A DNA stretch of 64,000 nucleotides from Bacillota bacterium (GTDB lineage Bacteria; Bacillota; Clostridia; Peptostreptococcales; Anaerovoracaceae), in contig JAAWDM010000046.1 of the NCBI GenBank assembly GCA_022793795.1, positions 44,133 to 108,132 on the forward strand. The letters are read 5' to 3'. Within the stretch, counting starts at the first letter, position 1. Every line of letters begins with the position of its first letter. The notes beneath the pieces are model-generated. The model did no database searches and was not told the DNA's origin. It was given only the letters and a program-made list of their open reading frames with translations. The position numbers and the translations under genes are program-made. This document shows, piece by piece, positions 1 to 7,339 of the stretch.

Positions 1-341
1 ATGCAGATATTCTGGCCCTTGAGGCAAACCATGAAGAAAATATTTTACTCTATGGCAGATATCCCTATCAGGTGAAGCGGCGGATTCTCAGCGATAGAGG
101 CCATCTGTCCAACGAGGCTGCGGGGAACTGTCTGACGCGAATATTGAAACGGCTGCGGGATGGAGGCAGTGAAAAGGTTCCCAGGGTCTATCTGGCCCAT
201 TTGAGCAAGGAGAATAATACGCCTCAGCAGGCCTTTCTCACAGTACGAAATGTATTGGAGGAGCAGGATTTTTACATAGGAAAAGATATAACCCTGGAGG
301 TTATTACAGCCGATGACCCCATGGGACTTGCAGTGATTTAG
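1..341 (+). CDS. MBL-fold metallo-hydrolase, YycJ/WalJ-like (C-terminal part)
   Basis: The open frame enters from the left edge (first full codon at base 3) and ends at 341, so only about 112 C-terminal residues are present. The residues RILSDRGHLSN followed by AHLSKENN and a final VITADDPMGL resemble the C-terminus of the YycJ/VicX family of metallo-beta-lactamase-fold hydrolases, in which the histidine of the AHLS segment belongs to the metal site. In Firmicutes this family often sits just before rlmH, as here, where rlmH follows after 16 bases and probably shares the transcript. The metal-binding HxHxDH motif would lie upstream of the window and cannot be checked. Confidence 0.75.
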   Translation, partial: ADILALEANHEENILLYGRYPYQVKRRILSDRGHLSNEAAGNCLTRILKRLRDGGSEKVPRVYLAHLSKENNTPQQAFLTVRNVLEEQDFYIGKDITLEVITADDPMGLAVI

Positions 342-357
342 GAGCAGAGAAAAGAAT

Positions 358-837
358 ATGCGAATTAGAGTGATCTGTATTGGAAAATTAAAGGAACGGT
401 ATTGGAGCGAAGCCATTACTGAATACAGTAAGCGGCTCTCTCGTTTCGTCAATCTGGAAATCGTAGAGCTGAAGGAAGCGCGGCTGCCAGATAAGGCCTC
501 GGCAGCAGATGAGGAGAAGGTGAAAGAGGAAGAGGGAAAATCCATTCTGGCTAAAATAGAGGATGGAACCTATGTGATTACCCTGGAAATCCAGGGAAAG
601 CAGTTCAGTTCTGAAGAATTGGCCCATAAAGTGGAACAACTGGGATTAGAAGGCCACAGTGATATCGTCTTCGTTATCGGCGGCAGTTTAGGACTTTCCC
701 AGCAGGTCAGCAAACGGGCGGATTTTAAGCTGTCCTTTTCAAAGATGACTTTCCCTCACCAGATGATGCGGGTGGTGCTTTTAGAACAGGTTTACAGGAG
801 CTTTAAAATTATTCGCCATGAAACCTATCACAAATAA
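358..837 (+). CDS. rlmH: 23S rRNA (pseudouridine-1915-N3)-methyltransferase RlmH
   Basis: This 159-aa protein is the normal full length for RlmH, the SPOUT-class methyltransferase that uses S-adenosylmethionine to methylate pseudouridine 1915 in helix 69 of 23S rRNA. Recognisable elements are the N-terminal strand MRIRVICIGKLKERYW, the glycine-rich SAM-binding knot segment VFVIGGSLGLS (about residues 101-111), and the C-terminal HQMMRVVLLEQVYRSF and HETYHK signatures. It starts 16 bases after the YycJ-like gene with a purine-rich ribosome binding site and ends just before a strong terminator, so it closes that operon. Confidence 0.97.
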   Translation: MRIRVICIGKLKERYWSEAITEYSKRLSRFVNLEIVELKEARLPDKASAADEEKVKEEEGKSILAKIEDGTYVITLEIQGKQFSSEELAHKVEQLGLEGHSDIVFVIGGSLGLSQQVSKRADFKLSFSKMTFPHQMMRVVLLEQVYRSFKIIRHETYHK

Positions 838-848
838 ATCTGTAAAAG

Positions 849-893
849 AAAAAGGTGCAGAGAATTTCAGCTTTGGAAACTCTGCACCTTTTT
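849..893. terminator. Intrinsic terminator after rlmH
   Basis: A 12-bp perfect stem (arms AAAGGTGCAGAG and CTCTGCACCTTT) encloses a 17-base loop and is followed by T residues. A-rich sequence on the other side suggests it can also end the converging ArsR-family transcript on the minus strand. Confidence 0.9.
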
Positions 894-916
894 GACTTCT
901 TTCACGTCAGCCAGCT

Positions 917-1249
917 TTAGGTGACTGCAAACTTTCTGGTAGCGTTAAGGTAGCGGGAAAGCATACCCAGGTTGGCATAATAAAAGGTATATTTGCCCTG
1001 AGGCTTGATCTCCACAAGTCCTGATTCCACTAATTTTTTCATATGTTGTGAGATAGTGGCTTGGGCGTAGTCAAAGCTGGCCACCAGGTCACGGTTGCAG
1101 ACGTCGATCATGGCCTTGTTGGACTGCATGATGAAGCGGAATAACTCGACTCTAGCTGGATGTGCAAGTGCGTCTGATACGTTGGCAATCAGGAGAATTT
1201 CCTCTGCCAACATATCCTCTGTTCTATCTGTTTCTTTTCTCAGTCTCAT
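917..1249 (-). CDS. ArsR-family winged-helix transcriptional regulator
   Basis: This 110-aa protein has the ArsR winged-helix fold: a leading helix with ALAHPARVELFRFI, a recognition helix around YAQATISQHMKKLVESGLV, and a wing containing KPQGKYTFYYA. The usual alpha-3 metal motif ELCVCDL is absent and only one cysteine (in DVCNRD) is visible, so sensing of arsenic, cadmium or zinc is not supported. It begins one base after the stop of the DUF1015 gene, so the two form a tightly coupled minus-strand operon. Its ligand is unknown; a role in controlling its own operon is inference. Confidence 0.85.
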   Translation of the reverse strand: MRLRKETDRTEDMLAEEILLIANVSDALAHPARVELFRFIMQSNKAMIDVCNRDLVASFDYAQATISQHMKKLVESGLVEIKPQGKYTFYYANLGMLSRYLNATRKFAVT

Positions 1250-1250
1250 G

Positions 1251-2534
1251 CTATTTAATCTTTCTTCCTTCTAAATAGTATCGTTTTTCTCGGCTATGTC
1301 CCATGGAGAAGGTCTTTCGCGGCAGAGCGCCGTCCGCAATGACGCCGCGGAAAAGTTGACCTTTTTCCATGGCAGGAAGGAGAAATCCTATGGCGTTTTC
1401 TTGTTTAGACAGGTGGATTAGCGCCTCATCGTCATGGATATAATCGATTTCTCCCACATGGGCAGGCAGCCACTGATCCAGCCAGCTTTGCAAAATTCCG
1501 ATGGCCAGTTCCCCTTTATTTTTGTCTAGATAAATGGTTCCCTGGCTGTCCTGGGTATACCATTTTACTGGGAATCCCAATGTTTCTGCAGCTATGCCAT
1601 CCTTGGTCACACCGCCTTTTTCTTCGATAGCAGCGTGGGCTTTTAATTCATTGAGCAAAACATCCACATCGCATCCGGTGATAATTCGGTGAATCGGTTC
1701 GAAGACCTGGGCCTCATCATGAATATTGTTCAGCTCTACTAGAGCATAGCGGGCTGGATGATTGGATAGGTCGACGCCAGGATTTGCAGCCTTTAGCTCT
1801 TCATAGCAGGTTTTGGCCGTAGCCAAGGAGTGGTTGCCATCGCCAGCAGCAAGAATCATAGGCGTACCGGAAAGTTCGACATACTTTTCAGGCACTGAAG
1901 CCGAATATTTTGCAAAGGCAGTGTCAAATCTATGGCAGGCCTCCTCATTGACCAGCCATCCAGTGATATGGCCGCCGCCCTCCATCATATCAAAGTCATA
2001 GAGTTCTTCGAAGCTATCTTTTTCAGCGGAAACCGGTTCTATAAGAACCTTATCGCAGTCATCGCAAAGCATGATGACATGTGGGAATTCCAACAGGGCA
2101 TCCCGACGAACCCGAACCCGAGGAGGGATTCGCTCTAGCACGGTTTTTTCTGTGGCACGAATCGGGGAGGTGGAGCCTACATGAAAATCATAGGCTTCCA
2201 AATCTACCATACCGATGAGCCCCTTCCGTTTGGCGCCGTTTTCTAAGGTGCGCTCTATATAAATGTAAGCATTTTTTAGTTGGCGAAACAGATTCTCTTC
2301 TAAATACTGCTTCATGGTCTCATTGATATGAAGGGTTTTCACCTGTTCCTCGTCGGTTCCCAGCTGAGCTTCTGGGAGAATCAGATTGTAAGTAGAAGGA
2401 CTATCCGCTGTAAAGTCCTCCACTCGCTTCCAGTAAGCGGGGTCAGAAGTAAACTGGTCACAGGCGATAACCGCCCATTTTTCCATATGTTTTACCTGTG
2501 GAAGCAGGATATCAGCAGGTTTAAAAATGTTCAT
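1251..2534 (-). CDS. DUF1015 family protein
   Basis: This 427-aa protein matches the DUF1015 family in length and in its hallmark AAGDGNHSLATAK block (about residues 230-242). Other family-like stretches are the N-terminal IFKPADILLPQ and VIACDQFTSDPAYW, and the C-terminal MGHSREKRYYLEGR. The family is widespread in Clostridia and was linked by remote similarity to ParB/SerK-like folds. I know of no demonstrated role for this branch and assign none. It is first in an operon with the ArsR-family regulator. The region upstream of its start holds the 108-bp tandem repeat. Confidence 0.85.
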   Translation of the reverse strand: MNIFKPADILLPQVKHMEKWAVIACDQFTSDPAYWKRVEDFTADSPSTYNLILPEAQLGTDEEQVKTLHINETMKQYLEENLFRQLKNAYIYIERTLENGAKRKGLIGMVDLEAYDFHVGSTSPIRATEKTVLERIPPRVRVRRDALLEFPHVIMLCDDCDKVLIEPVSAEKDSFEELYDFDMMEGGGHITGWLVNEEACHRFDTAFAKYSASVPEKYVELSGTPMILAAGDGNHSLATAKTCYEELKAANPGVDLSNHPARYALVELNNIHDEAQVFEPIHRIITGCDVDVLLNELKAHAAIEEKGGVTKDGIAAETLGFPVKWYTQDSQGTIYLDKNKGELAIGILQSWLDQWLPAHVGEIDYIHDDEALIHLSKQENAIGFLLPAMEKGQLFRGVIADGALPRKTFSMGHSREKRYYLEGRKIK

Positions 2535-2570
2535 ACACGTTAATCTCCTTTTAGATAGGATGCATATTAA

Positions 2571-2810
2571 GGGCGCATCCCAATGGGTTCATTATACCAT
2601 GACGGCACAGGTTTTCCAAGGTCATGATTCAATGAACGCTACCATACGGCAACGCCGGCGCCCATACTCTATATTATAGGGCGCATCCCAATGGGTTCAT
2701 TATACCATGACGCACCAAGCCTTTCAAGGTCATGATTCAATGAACGCTTCCCTTCGGCAACGCCGGCGCTCACTCTGGCGTGGCAAGGGTCGCATCTCAT
2801 GAGGGTTCAT
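2571..2810. repeat. 108-bp tandem repeat, two full units plus a partial third
   Basis: Units start at 2571 and 2679, and a degraded third start lies at 2787, giving an exact 108-base period. Each full unit opens with GGGCGCATCCCAATGGGTTC. Each contains an imperfect inverted repeat (GTTCATTATACCATGAC against GTCATGATTCAATGAAC) and then the small hairpin sequence CGGCAACGCCGGCG. Unit 2 differs from unit 1 mainly in the loop and the right end. A reverse-orientation relative lies at about 56097-56190. No transposase is nearby and no open frame runs through it. Confidence 0.85.
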
Positions 2811-3211
2811 TTCGCCTGTGTAAAACTTTGTAATTCCTTCAATATAATACACGTTTCACCCTTTTAGCCCATACAGGCAGGGCTGTTTTCCGCCATAAAC
2901 ATGTATTTTAAAAGTTAAAACGTAATTCTCTACAACATGTTGCCTTGCATAAATCGCAGCCACCCCATCAAACGGGTGTTTTTTCGTCTCGTTCACTTTG
3001 CGGCCTTGGCGGGACTCATCGTCCTATAAAAGTACCAGCTGGAGAATCCAGCTGGCAGAGAAACTTTATTAACCTAAATCACTCTTTCCGTAAAGATGAT
3101 TCTCGGTTATGGTTTGTCATTTATCTTGTACTCAAAGAGGCATCGGATAGCTACCGGCTCGTCCGCAATTCCGGTTTCTATACGATGGAATAGATGAGTT
3201 TTTATATGGGT
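2811..3211. other. Gene-free stretch with a weak terminator-like hairpin
   Basis: No convincing gene is present in these 400 bases. A short CACCC/GGGTG stem at about 2963-2980 is followed by six T residues on the plus strand and could be a weak terminator or attenuator. Two copies of CCAGCTGG lie at about 3037-3056. The stretch lies downstream of the decayed regulator pair, so it may be remains of an integrated element; that is inference. Confidence 0.4.
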
Positions 3212-3445
3212 TTAAATCCGTTCTTGTTTTCTCCGCAACCCAATGGCAGTCCGTTTTGTCAGGTTGTAAGCCAACAGGAAGAAGTCCTCTGTAGGCAATG
3301 CCATCAAGGATTCTGCATCTTTTACAATCAAGTCGCTTACGATTTTCAGACAATCTTCCGTTAGCGCTTCATCTTCCAAAATGGAATAAGCCAGCCGGTA
3401 TAGTTTTCTTTTGAGATAGGTGTTTGATAAATTAGTCATAGTCAT
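3212..3445 (-). CDS. Small hypothetical protein, coupled to the XRE pseudogene
   Basis: The predicted 77-aa protein is helical and charged, with no motif I recognise (it begins MTMTNLSNTYLKRKLYRLAY). Its ATG overlaps the TGA of the upstream XRE-type regulator by four bases (ATGA), a translational coupling arrangement that supports it as a real gene. With the regulator frameshifted, the ribosome would stop early in the upstream gene, so expression of this ORF is probably reduced. Small partners of XRE regulators are common in integrated elements; function here is unknown. Confidence 0.55.
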   Translation of the reverse strand: MTMTNLSNTYLKRKLYRLAYSILEDEALTEDCLKIVSDLIVKDAESLMALPTEDFFLLAYNLTKRTAIGLRRKQERI

Positions 3446-3776
3446 TTCAGTGTATCAGGTCCATAACCTGTAGTGGTGTTTAATACGGATAAGGCTTCTT
3501 TTAAATGGCTTTCGATGGTGGCCATTTGATTAACGCTTAGGATATCGTTTTGGCTGTCCTTTGGTGATGCACCTAGAACTAGAGTGTCCAATGAAATCCC
3601 AAGGGCAGTACAAATTTTGACAATGTTCTTTAATTTTGCAGAACATAATCCTCGTTCGACTTTCGATATATGATTGGTGGACAGACCGGTTGTTCAGCAA
3701 GCTGCTCTTGCGACATATTTTTAGCAGTTCTGACCTTTTTAATGCGTGTACCGATTTTGGCATCAAAATCATTCAT
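3442..3776 (-). pseudogene. XRE-family HTH regulator, disrupted by a one-base deletion
   Basis: Reading from ATG at 3776 gives a helix-turn-helix start, IGTRIKKVRTAKNMSQEQLAEQ, that runs into nonsense and a stop. Shifting frame at about 3690-3692 continues the same domain as TGLSTNHISKVERGLCSAK and then IVKICTALGISLDTLVLGA, ending at 3442. Inserting one A in GAACAACCGG would give GAACAAACCGG and restore a 111-aa Cro/CI-type repressor. The simplest reading is a single-base deletion, real or a sequencing error. It lies just upstream of the 77-aa ORF and is divergent from the sigma-54 activator gene. Confidence 0.85.
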
Positions 3777-3915
3777 ATGAAATTCTCCTTTATATGTATT
3801 TTAGTAAAATAGAAGGGGAAATACCACGGACGAGGAGATTAGTAGAACTAATCCTATAGAATTGATTATTCTTAAGAACAGGTCCTAAAAACAAAGATAT
3901 CCCCCTGAAATAGAT

Positions 3916-3937
3916 AGATGCAAAAAAATTTGCATCT
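3916..3937. promoter_or_regulatory. Palindromic operator overlapping the activator gene promoter
   Basis: The arms AGATGCAAA and TTTGCATCT are perfectly inverted around AAAA. The core TGCAAA-N4-TTTGCA is the same as in two sites at 5487-5526, so all three are probably bound by the Fis-type activator encoded at 4032-5486. Here the site covers the -35 hexamer of that gene's promoter, which suggests self-repression (inference). Confidence 0.75.
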
Positions 3938-3958
3938 GACAAAAGTAAATGATATAAT
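3930..3958 (+). promoter_or_regulatory. Sigma-A promoter of the sigma-54 activator gene
   Basis: TTGCAT (3930-3935) and a consensus TATAAT (3953-3958) are separated by 17 bases. Transcription would begin near 3966, downstream of the ATG at 3918, which therefore cannot be the start codon of the activator. Confidence 0.75.
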
Positions 3959-4031
3959 CAGGATATATTTACATAAAAATAAGGATTTGCATATGGTGCG
4001 AATTCACACCATACCTTGGGAGGTGTCACCG

Positions 4032-5486
4032 TTGAAGGCGGAATACTACGAAAAAATCATATATGAACTGATTAACCTGGTAGACGAAGGTATTTATATC
4101 GTGGATAAGGATGGTCTAGGCGCTTTTTATAATCACACCATGGCTGATTTGGAAAAGGTCAATGTGGAGGATGTACTAGGCAAGAAGTTTCATGAGGCAT
4201 TCCCCGACTTTAACCTGGAGGATTCCACCATGTTTAAAGCCCTGAAAAAGCGGGAATCCACTGTGCGTCAGCAGCAGACTTATAAGAATCTATATGGAAA
4301 GGAAATTACCACCATTAACAGCACCATTCCTGTTATCGTAGGTGGCGAGACGGTAGCTGCCATTGAAGTGGCCAAGGATATTACAGATATTCGCCAAATG
4401 TCCGATAAGTTGATGGAACTTCGGGAAGGAGTGGCTAGAAGAAATCGGCGAAAAAGCGATGAACCACCATCAGGCGAGGATGATAATGGTAATAGCAAGA
4501 CGGCAACAGAGGGCCCGAAGGGGATTCGCCGCTATTCCTTTGAGGATATATGGGGGGAAAGTCCAGAGATAAAAGAAGTAGTGGAGCGAGCGAAGCGGGC
4601 AGCAGCCATTGATGCATCGGTGTTTATCTATGGAGAGACGGGTACCGGTAAGGAGTTGTTCGCCCAAAGTATTCACTATGGCGGAATCAGGAAAGACAAG
4701 CCGTTTTTAGCCCAGAACTGTGCGGCCATACCAGAGCCCCTTCTGGAGGGTATGCTCTTTGGCACGGCGAAGGGAGGATTTACCGGAGCTGTGGACAGAG
4801 CGGGACTTTTTGAACAGGCGAGCGGAGGCACCCTTCTTTTAGATGAAATCAGCGCCATGCCCTATGATTTGCAAAGTAAACTGCTCCGTGTATTGCAAGA
4901 AAACTATATCCGCAGAGTAGGCGGCGCCAAGGATATTCCAGTGGATGTGCGTATCATTGCCACCGTCAACGAAGCGCCAGAGGATTTGATGGTGCAAGGA
5001 AAGCTGCGAAAGGACCTCTATTATCGACTCAACGTGGTCAATATTTCCATTCCACCCCTTCGGGAACGGCAGGACGATATTTTGGTATTGGCAGAGCGTT
5101 TTTTGGAAAAGCATAATCAAAGGTTTCATAAAGAGATTTGGATGATTACCGATGGGGCTGGAAAAAAGCTGCGCTCCCACGATTACCCGGGGAATGTGAG
5201 AGAACTGGAAAACATCATCGAGCAGGCTGTTTCCATGGCTGACCATGACCATGTATTGACGGAGAAGCTGCTTTCTATGCCAGGCAGCAGTAAGAAAAGT
5301 CGCGGAGTGGTAAGCAAATATGTGGTCAATGAGCCCCTTCATGAGTATATGGAAACCATTGAAGGGCAGATCATTAAGGAAGCTATCATTAATGCCGGCG
5401 GAAATATCAGTAAGGCTGCTGAAGCCTTGCAAATGAAACGTCAGACCCTACAACATAAGTTGAAAAAGTATAAGATTATGGGATAG
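4032..5486 (+). CDS. Sigma-54-dependent activator (PAS, AAA+, Fis-type HTH)
   Basis: This enhancer-binding protein should activate RNA polymerase carrying sigma-54. An N-terminal PAS domain (about residues 5-120) precedes an AAA+ domain with Walker A GETGTGKE, Walker B LLLDEIS and an arginine-finger region. The C-terminal Fis-type helix-turn-helix reads ISKAAEALQMKRQTLQHKLKKY. The sigma-54 contact loop is GGFTGA instead of the usual GAFTGA. I chose TTG at 4032 because GGGAGGTG lies six bases upstream and because the longer ATG frame (3918) would start before the promoter; the protein is then 484 aa. Three matching palindromes and a -24/-12 promoter downstream point to control of the ornithine operon. 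The PAS ligand is unknown. Confidence 0.93.
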   Translation: MKAEYYEKIIYELINLVDEGIYIVDKDGLGAFYNHTMADLEKVNVEDVLGKKFHEAFPDFNLEDSTMFKALKKRESTVRQQQTYKNLYGKEITTINSTIPVIVGGETVAAIEVAKDITDIRQMSDKLMELREGVARRNRRKSDEPPSGEDDNGNSKTATEGPKGIRRYSFEDIWGESPEIKEVVERAKRAAAIDASVFIYGETGTGKELFAQSIHYGGIRKDKPFLAQNCAAIPEPLLEGMLFGTAKGGFTGAVDRAGLFEQASGGTLLLDEISAMPYDLQSKLLRVLQENYIRRVGGAKDIPVDVRIIATVNEAPEDLMVQGKLRKDLYYRLNVVNISIPPLRERQDDILVLAERFLEKHNQRFHKEIWMITDGAGKKLRSHDYPGNVRELENIIEQAVSMADHDHVLTEKLLSMPGSSKKSRGVVSKYVVNEPLHEYMETIEGQIIKEAIINAGGNISKAAEALQMKRQTLQHKLKKYKIMG

Positions 5487-5526
5487 ATGCAAAATATTTT
5501 GCATATTTAGTGCAAAATATTTTGCA
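5487..5526. promoter_or_regulatory. Pair of palindromic activator-binding sites (UAS)
   Basis: Two perfect palindromes, ATGCAAAATATTTTGCAT (5487-5504) and TGCAAAATATTTTGCA (5511-5526), directly follow the activator stop codon. Their centres are 23 bases apart, about two helical turns. They lie roughly 220-245 bases upstream of the expected start from the sigma-54 promoter, a typical enhancer distance. They share TGCAAA-N4-TTTGCA with the site at 3916-3937. Confidence 0.85.
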
Positions 5527-5714
5527 GTTTTTGGAACCTTTGGAACATCCAATGGAGAATCTTTCAAATCTTCGAAGAAAGACCTGGGAAAGAAAAAAAT
5601 ATTTTTGTAAAATGGGACAAAAAAAGGAAGATGAGGCAGAAAGTTTTGGATAAAACTCATAAATTTTCCATAGAAGGACAAAATAATAAAGTATACAATA
5701 TGGCAAATTAAAGA

Positions 5715-5730
5715 TGGCACGGACTTTGCT
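5715..5730 (+). promoter_or_regulatory. Sigma-54 (-24/-12) promoter of the ornithine operon
   Basis: TGGCACGGACTTTGCT matches the consensus TGGCACG-N4-TTGCW, with the invariant GG and GC dinucleotides exactly 12 bases apart. Transcription would begin near 5741 and give an untranslated leader of about 80 bases before ord. Confidence 0.92.
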
Positions 5731-5823
5731 ATATATAAATAGCAATACAGTCTTCAAACGCTCCTCGCAGGTGCGATGGGAGGAGAAACGTTAAAAATTA
5801 TGGGAAAAAGGAGAATGAAAAGA

Positions 5824-6885
5824 ATGGAAAATGTAAAAGTAATTCTGTGGGGCCTGGGCGCCATGGGCGGCGGAATCGGTAAAATGCTGGCTAAGAAAAA
5901 GGGCGTTGACATCGTTGGCGCTATCGACATCGGCGGTAAGCTGGGCAAGAGCCTGTACGAGGTGGTTCCAGGCATCGAGAGAGGCGACAGAGCCGACGTT
6001 ATCGTGGGAACTGCTGATGAAGTAATCAAGCCGGGCGCAGCTGACATCGTAGTTGTCTGCACAGATTCCTTTACTGCTAAGGTTTATGACAAGCTGGTTA
6101 AGGTTATGGAAAACGGCATGAACGTTATCACTTCTGCTGAAGAGATGGCTTACCCGCAGGCACAGGAGCCGGAACTGGCTAAAAAGCTGGACGAAATCGC
6201 TAAGAAGAACGGCGTAACCGTACTGGGAACTGGTATCAACCCTGGTTTAATCATGGATTTACTGGTTATCCTGTGGACTGGCGCATGTGAGAGCGTAGAC
6301 CACATCGTTTCCAGACGTGTAAACAGCTTATCTCCGTTTGGACCGGCTGTAATGGAAGAGCAGGGTATTGGTATCACCGTGGATGAGTTCAATGCCAGAA
6401 AGGCTGACGGCACCATGGCTGGACACGTTGGTTTTGCTGAATCCGTAGGCATGATTACGGATGCTCTCGGCTGGAAACTGGATAAATTCGAGCAGGATAT
6501 GGAACCGATCGTAACGGATGTTGATAGAAAATCTCCTTACGGATTCGCTCCTGCCGGCCACGTTGCAGGCGTAGCGATGAAGGGTTGGGGAACCGTTGAC
6601 GGTGAAGTAAAGATCGAAATGGATCATCCTCAGCAGATCGAGCCAGAGCAGGTTGGCGTACACACTGGCGATTATGTAATCATCAAGGGAACTCCGGACG
6701 TAAACATGTCCAATACTCCGGAAATCGAAGGCGGTATCGGAACTATGGCTATGATCCTAAACACCATTCCGCATGTTATCAATGCAAGACCTGGTCTTAA
6801 GACTATGATCGACATTCCGGTTCCAAGAGCCATCATGGGCGACATGAGAGACATGATCTGCGAAGAATGTAAGATCGTAAAATAG
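5824..6885 (+). CDS. ord: 2,4-diaminopentanoate dehydrogenase
   Basis: This enzyme oxidatively deaminates (2R,4S)-2,4-diaminopentanoate with NAD(P)+ to 2-amino-4-oxopentanoate, the step after ornithine aminomutase. The N-terminal VKVILWGLGAMGGGIGKML is a Rossmann dinucleotide motif, and TGINPGLIMDLL and the DAPDH-like C-terminal half fit the family. I chose ATG at 5824 (353 aa): AAGGAG at 5808-5813 is too close to the ATG at 5815, and the ATG at 5776 has no good site. It is the first gene after the sigma-54 promoter, followed by oraS and oraE, so it is probably the head of the ornithine operon. Confidence 0.9.
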   Translation: MENVKVILWGLGAMGGGIGKMLAKKKGVDIVGAIDIGGKLGKSLYEVVPGIERGDRADVIVGTADEVIKPGAADIVVVCTDSFTAKVYDKLVKVMENGMNVITSAEEMAYPQAQEPELAKKLDEIAKKNGVTVLGTGINPGLIMDLLVILWTGACESVDHIVSRRVNSLSPFGPAVMEEQGIGITVDEFNARKADGTMAGHVGFAESVGMITDALGWKLDKFEQDMEPIVTDVDRKSPYGFAPAGHVAGVAMKGWGTVDGEVKIEMDHPQQIEPEQVGVHTGDYVIIKGTPDVNMSNTPEIEGGIGTMAMILNTIPHVINARPGLKTMIDIPVPRAIMGDMRDMICEECKIVK

Positions 6886-6899
6886 ATAGAAAGAAGAAA

Positions 6900-6941
6900 A
6901 TGCCCCAGGCTGGCCTTTTAAGCAGGCGGGGTTTGGGGCAT
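6900..6941 (+). other. Intercistronic hairpin between ord and oraS
   Basis: ATGCCCCA (6900-6907) pairs with TGGGGCAT (6934-6941), with further pairing possible inside. There is no U tract, so it is more likely an mRNA-processing or stabilising structure than a terminator. Confidence 0.55.
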
Positions 6942-6975
6942 TACCATATGTGAATTTGATAAGGGAGAATTGAGA

Positions 6976-7338
6976 ATGAAAAGAGCTGATGATTTTGAAC
7001 AGAGAAGACAGCATATCGCTGGTCTTTCTGATCAGGAACTTTACGACAGATTCTGGGAGTTGACTGCACAGGTAGTCGATCCGCTGCTGGAACTGGGAAG
7101 AAAAAACACCACACCTTCCGTTGAGAGAGCTGTTCTGCTCCGTATGGGCGTTTCCTCTCTGGATACACAGAAAATCGTGGAAGGCTGCATAGACAGAGGT
7201 CTGATGGGACATGGCGCTGGACATGTTGTCTACAAGATTTCCAAAGAAAAGGGCATCTCCATTAGAGAAGCCAGCGAAAAGCTGGCCCAGGGCGAATACT
7301 GGGACGATGCAGTAGCGCTGTTTAGGGGAGGTAAATAA
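6976..7338 (+). CDS. oraS: D-ornithine 4,5-aminomutase, small (S) subunit
   Basis: OraS is the small partner of the adenosylcobalamin- and PLP-dependent mutase that converts D-ornithine to (2R,4S)-2,4-diaminopentanoate. The 120-aa length, the start MKRADDFEQRRQHIAGLSD, the segment TTPSVERAVLLRMGVSS and the DRGLMGHGAGHVVYK block match the family closely. The ATG at 6976 has AAGGGAGA seven bases upstream; the TTG at 6970 is within that spacing and is less likely. oraE begins one base after its stop codon, as expected for an obligate two-subunit enzyme. Confidence 0.95.
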   Translation: MKRADDFEQRRQHIAGLSDQELYDRFWELTAQVVDPLLELGRKNTTPSVERAVLLRMGVSSLDTQKIVEGCIDRGLMGHGAGHVVYKISKEKGISIREASEKLAQGEYWDDAVALFRGGK

Positions 7339-7339
7339 G

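Noticed and set aside
2945..3193. Plus-strand 82-codon open frame
   Set aside because: No ribosome binding site, odd composition, and it covers a terminator-like hairpin.
5448..5757. Overlapping minus-strand open frames
   Set aside because: They cover the paired activator sites and the sigma-54 promoter and encode only AT-driven Phe/Leu/Ile-rich sequence.
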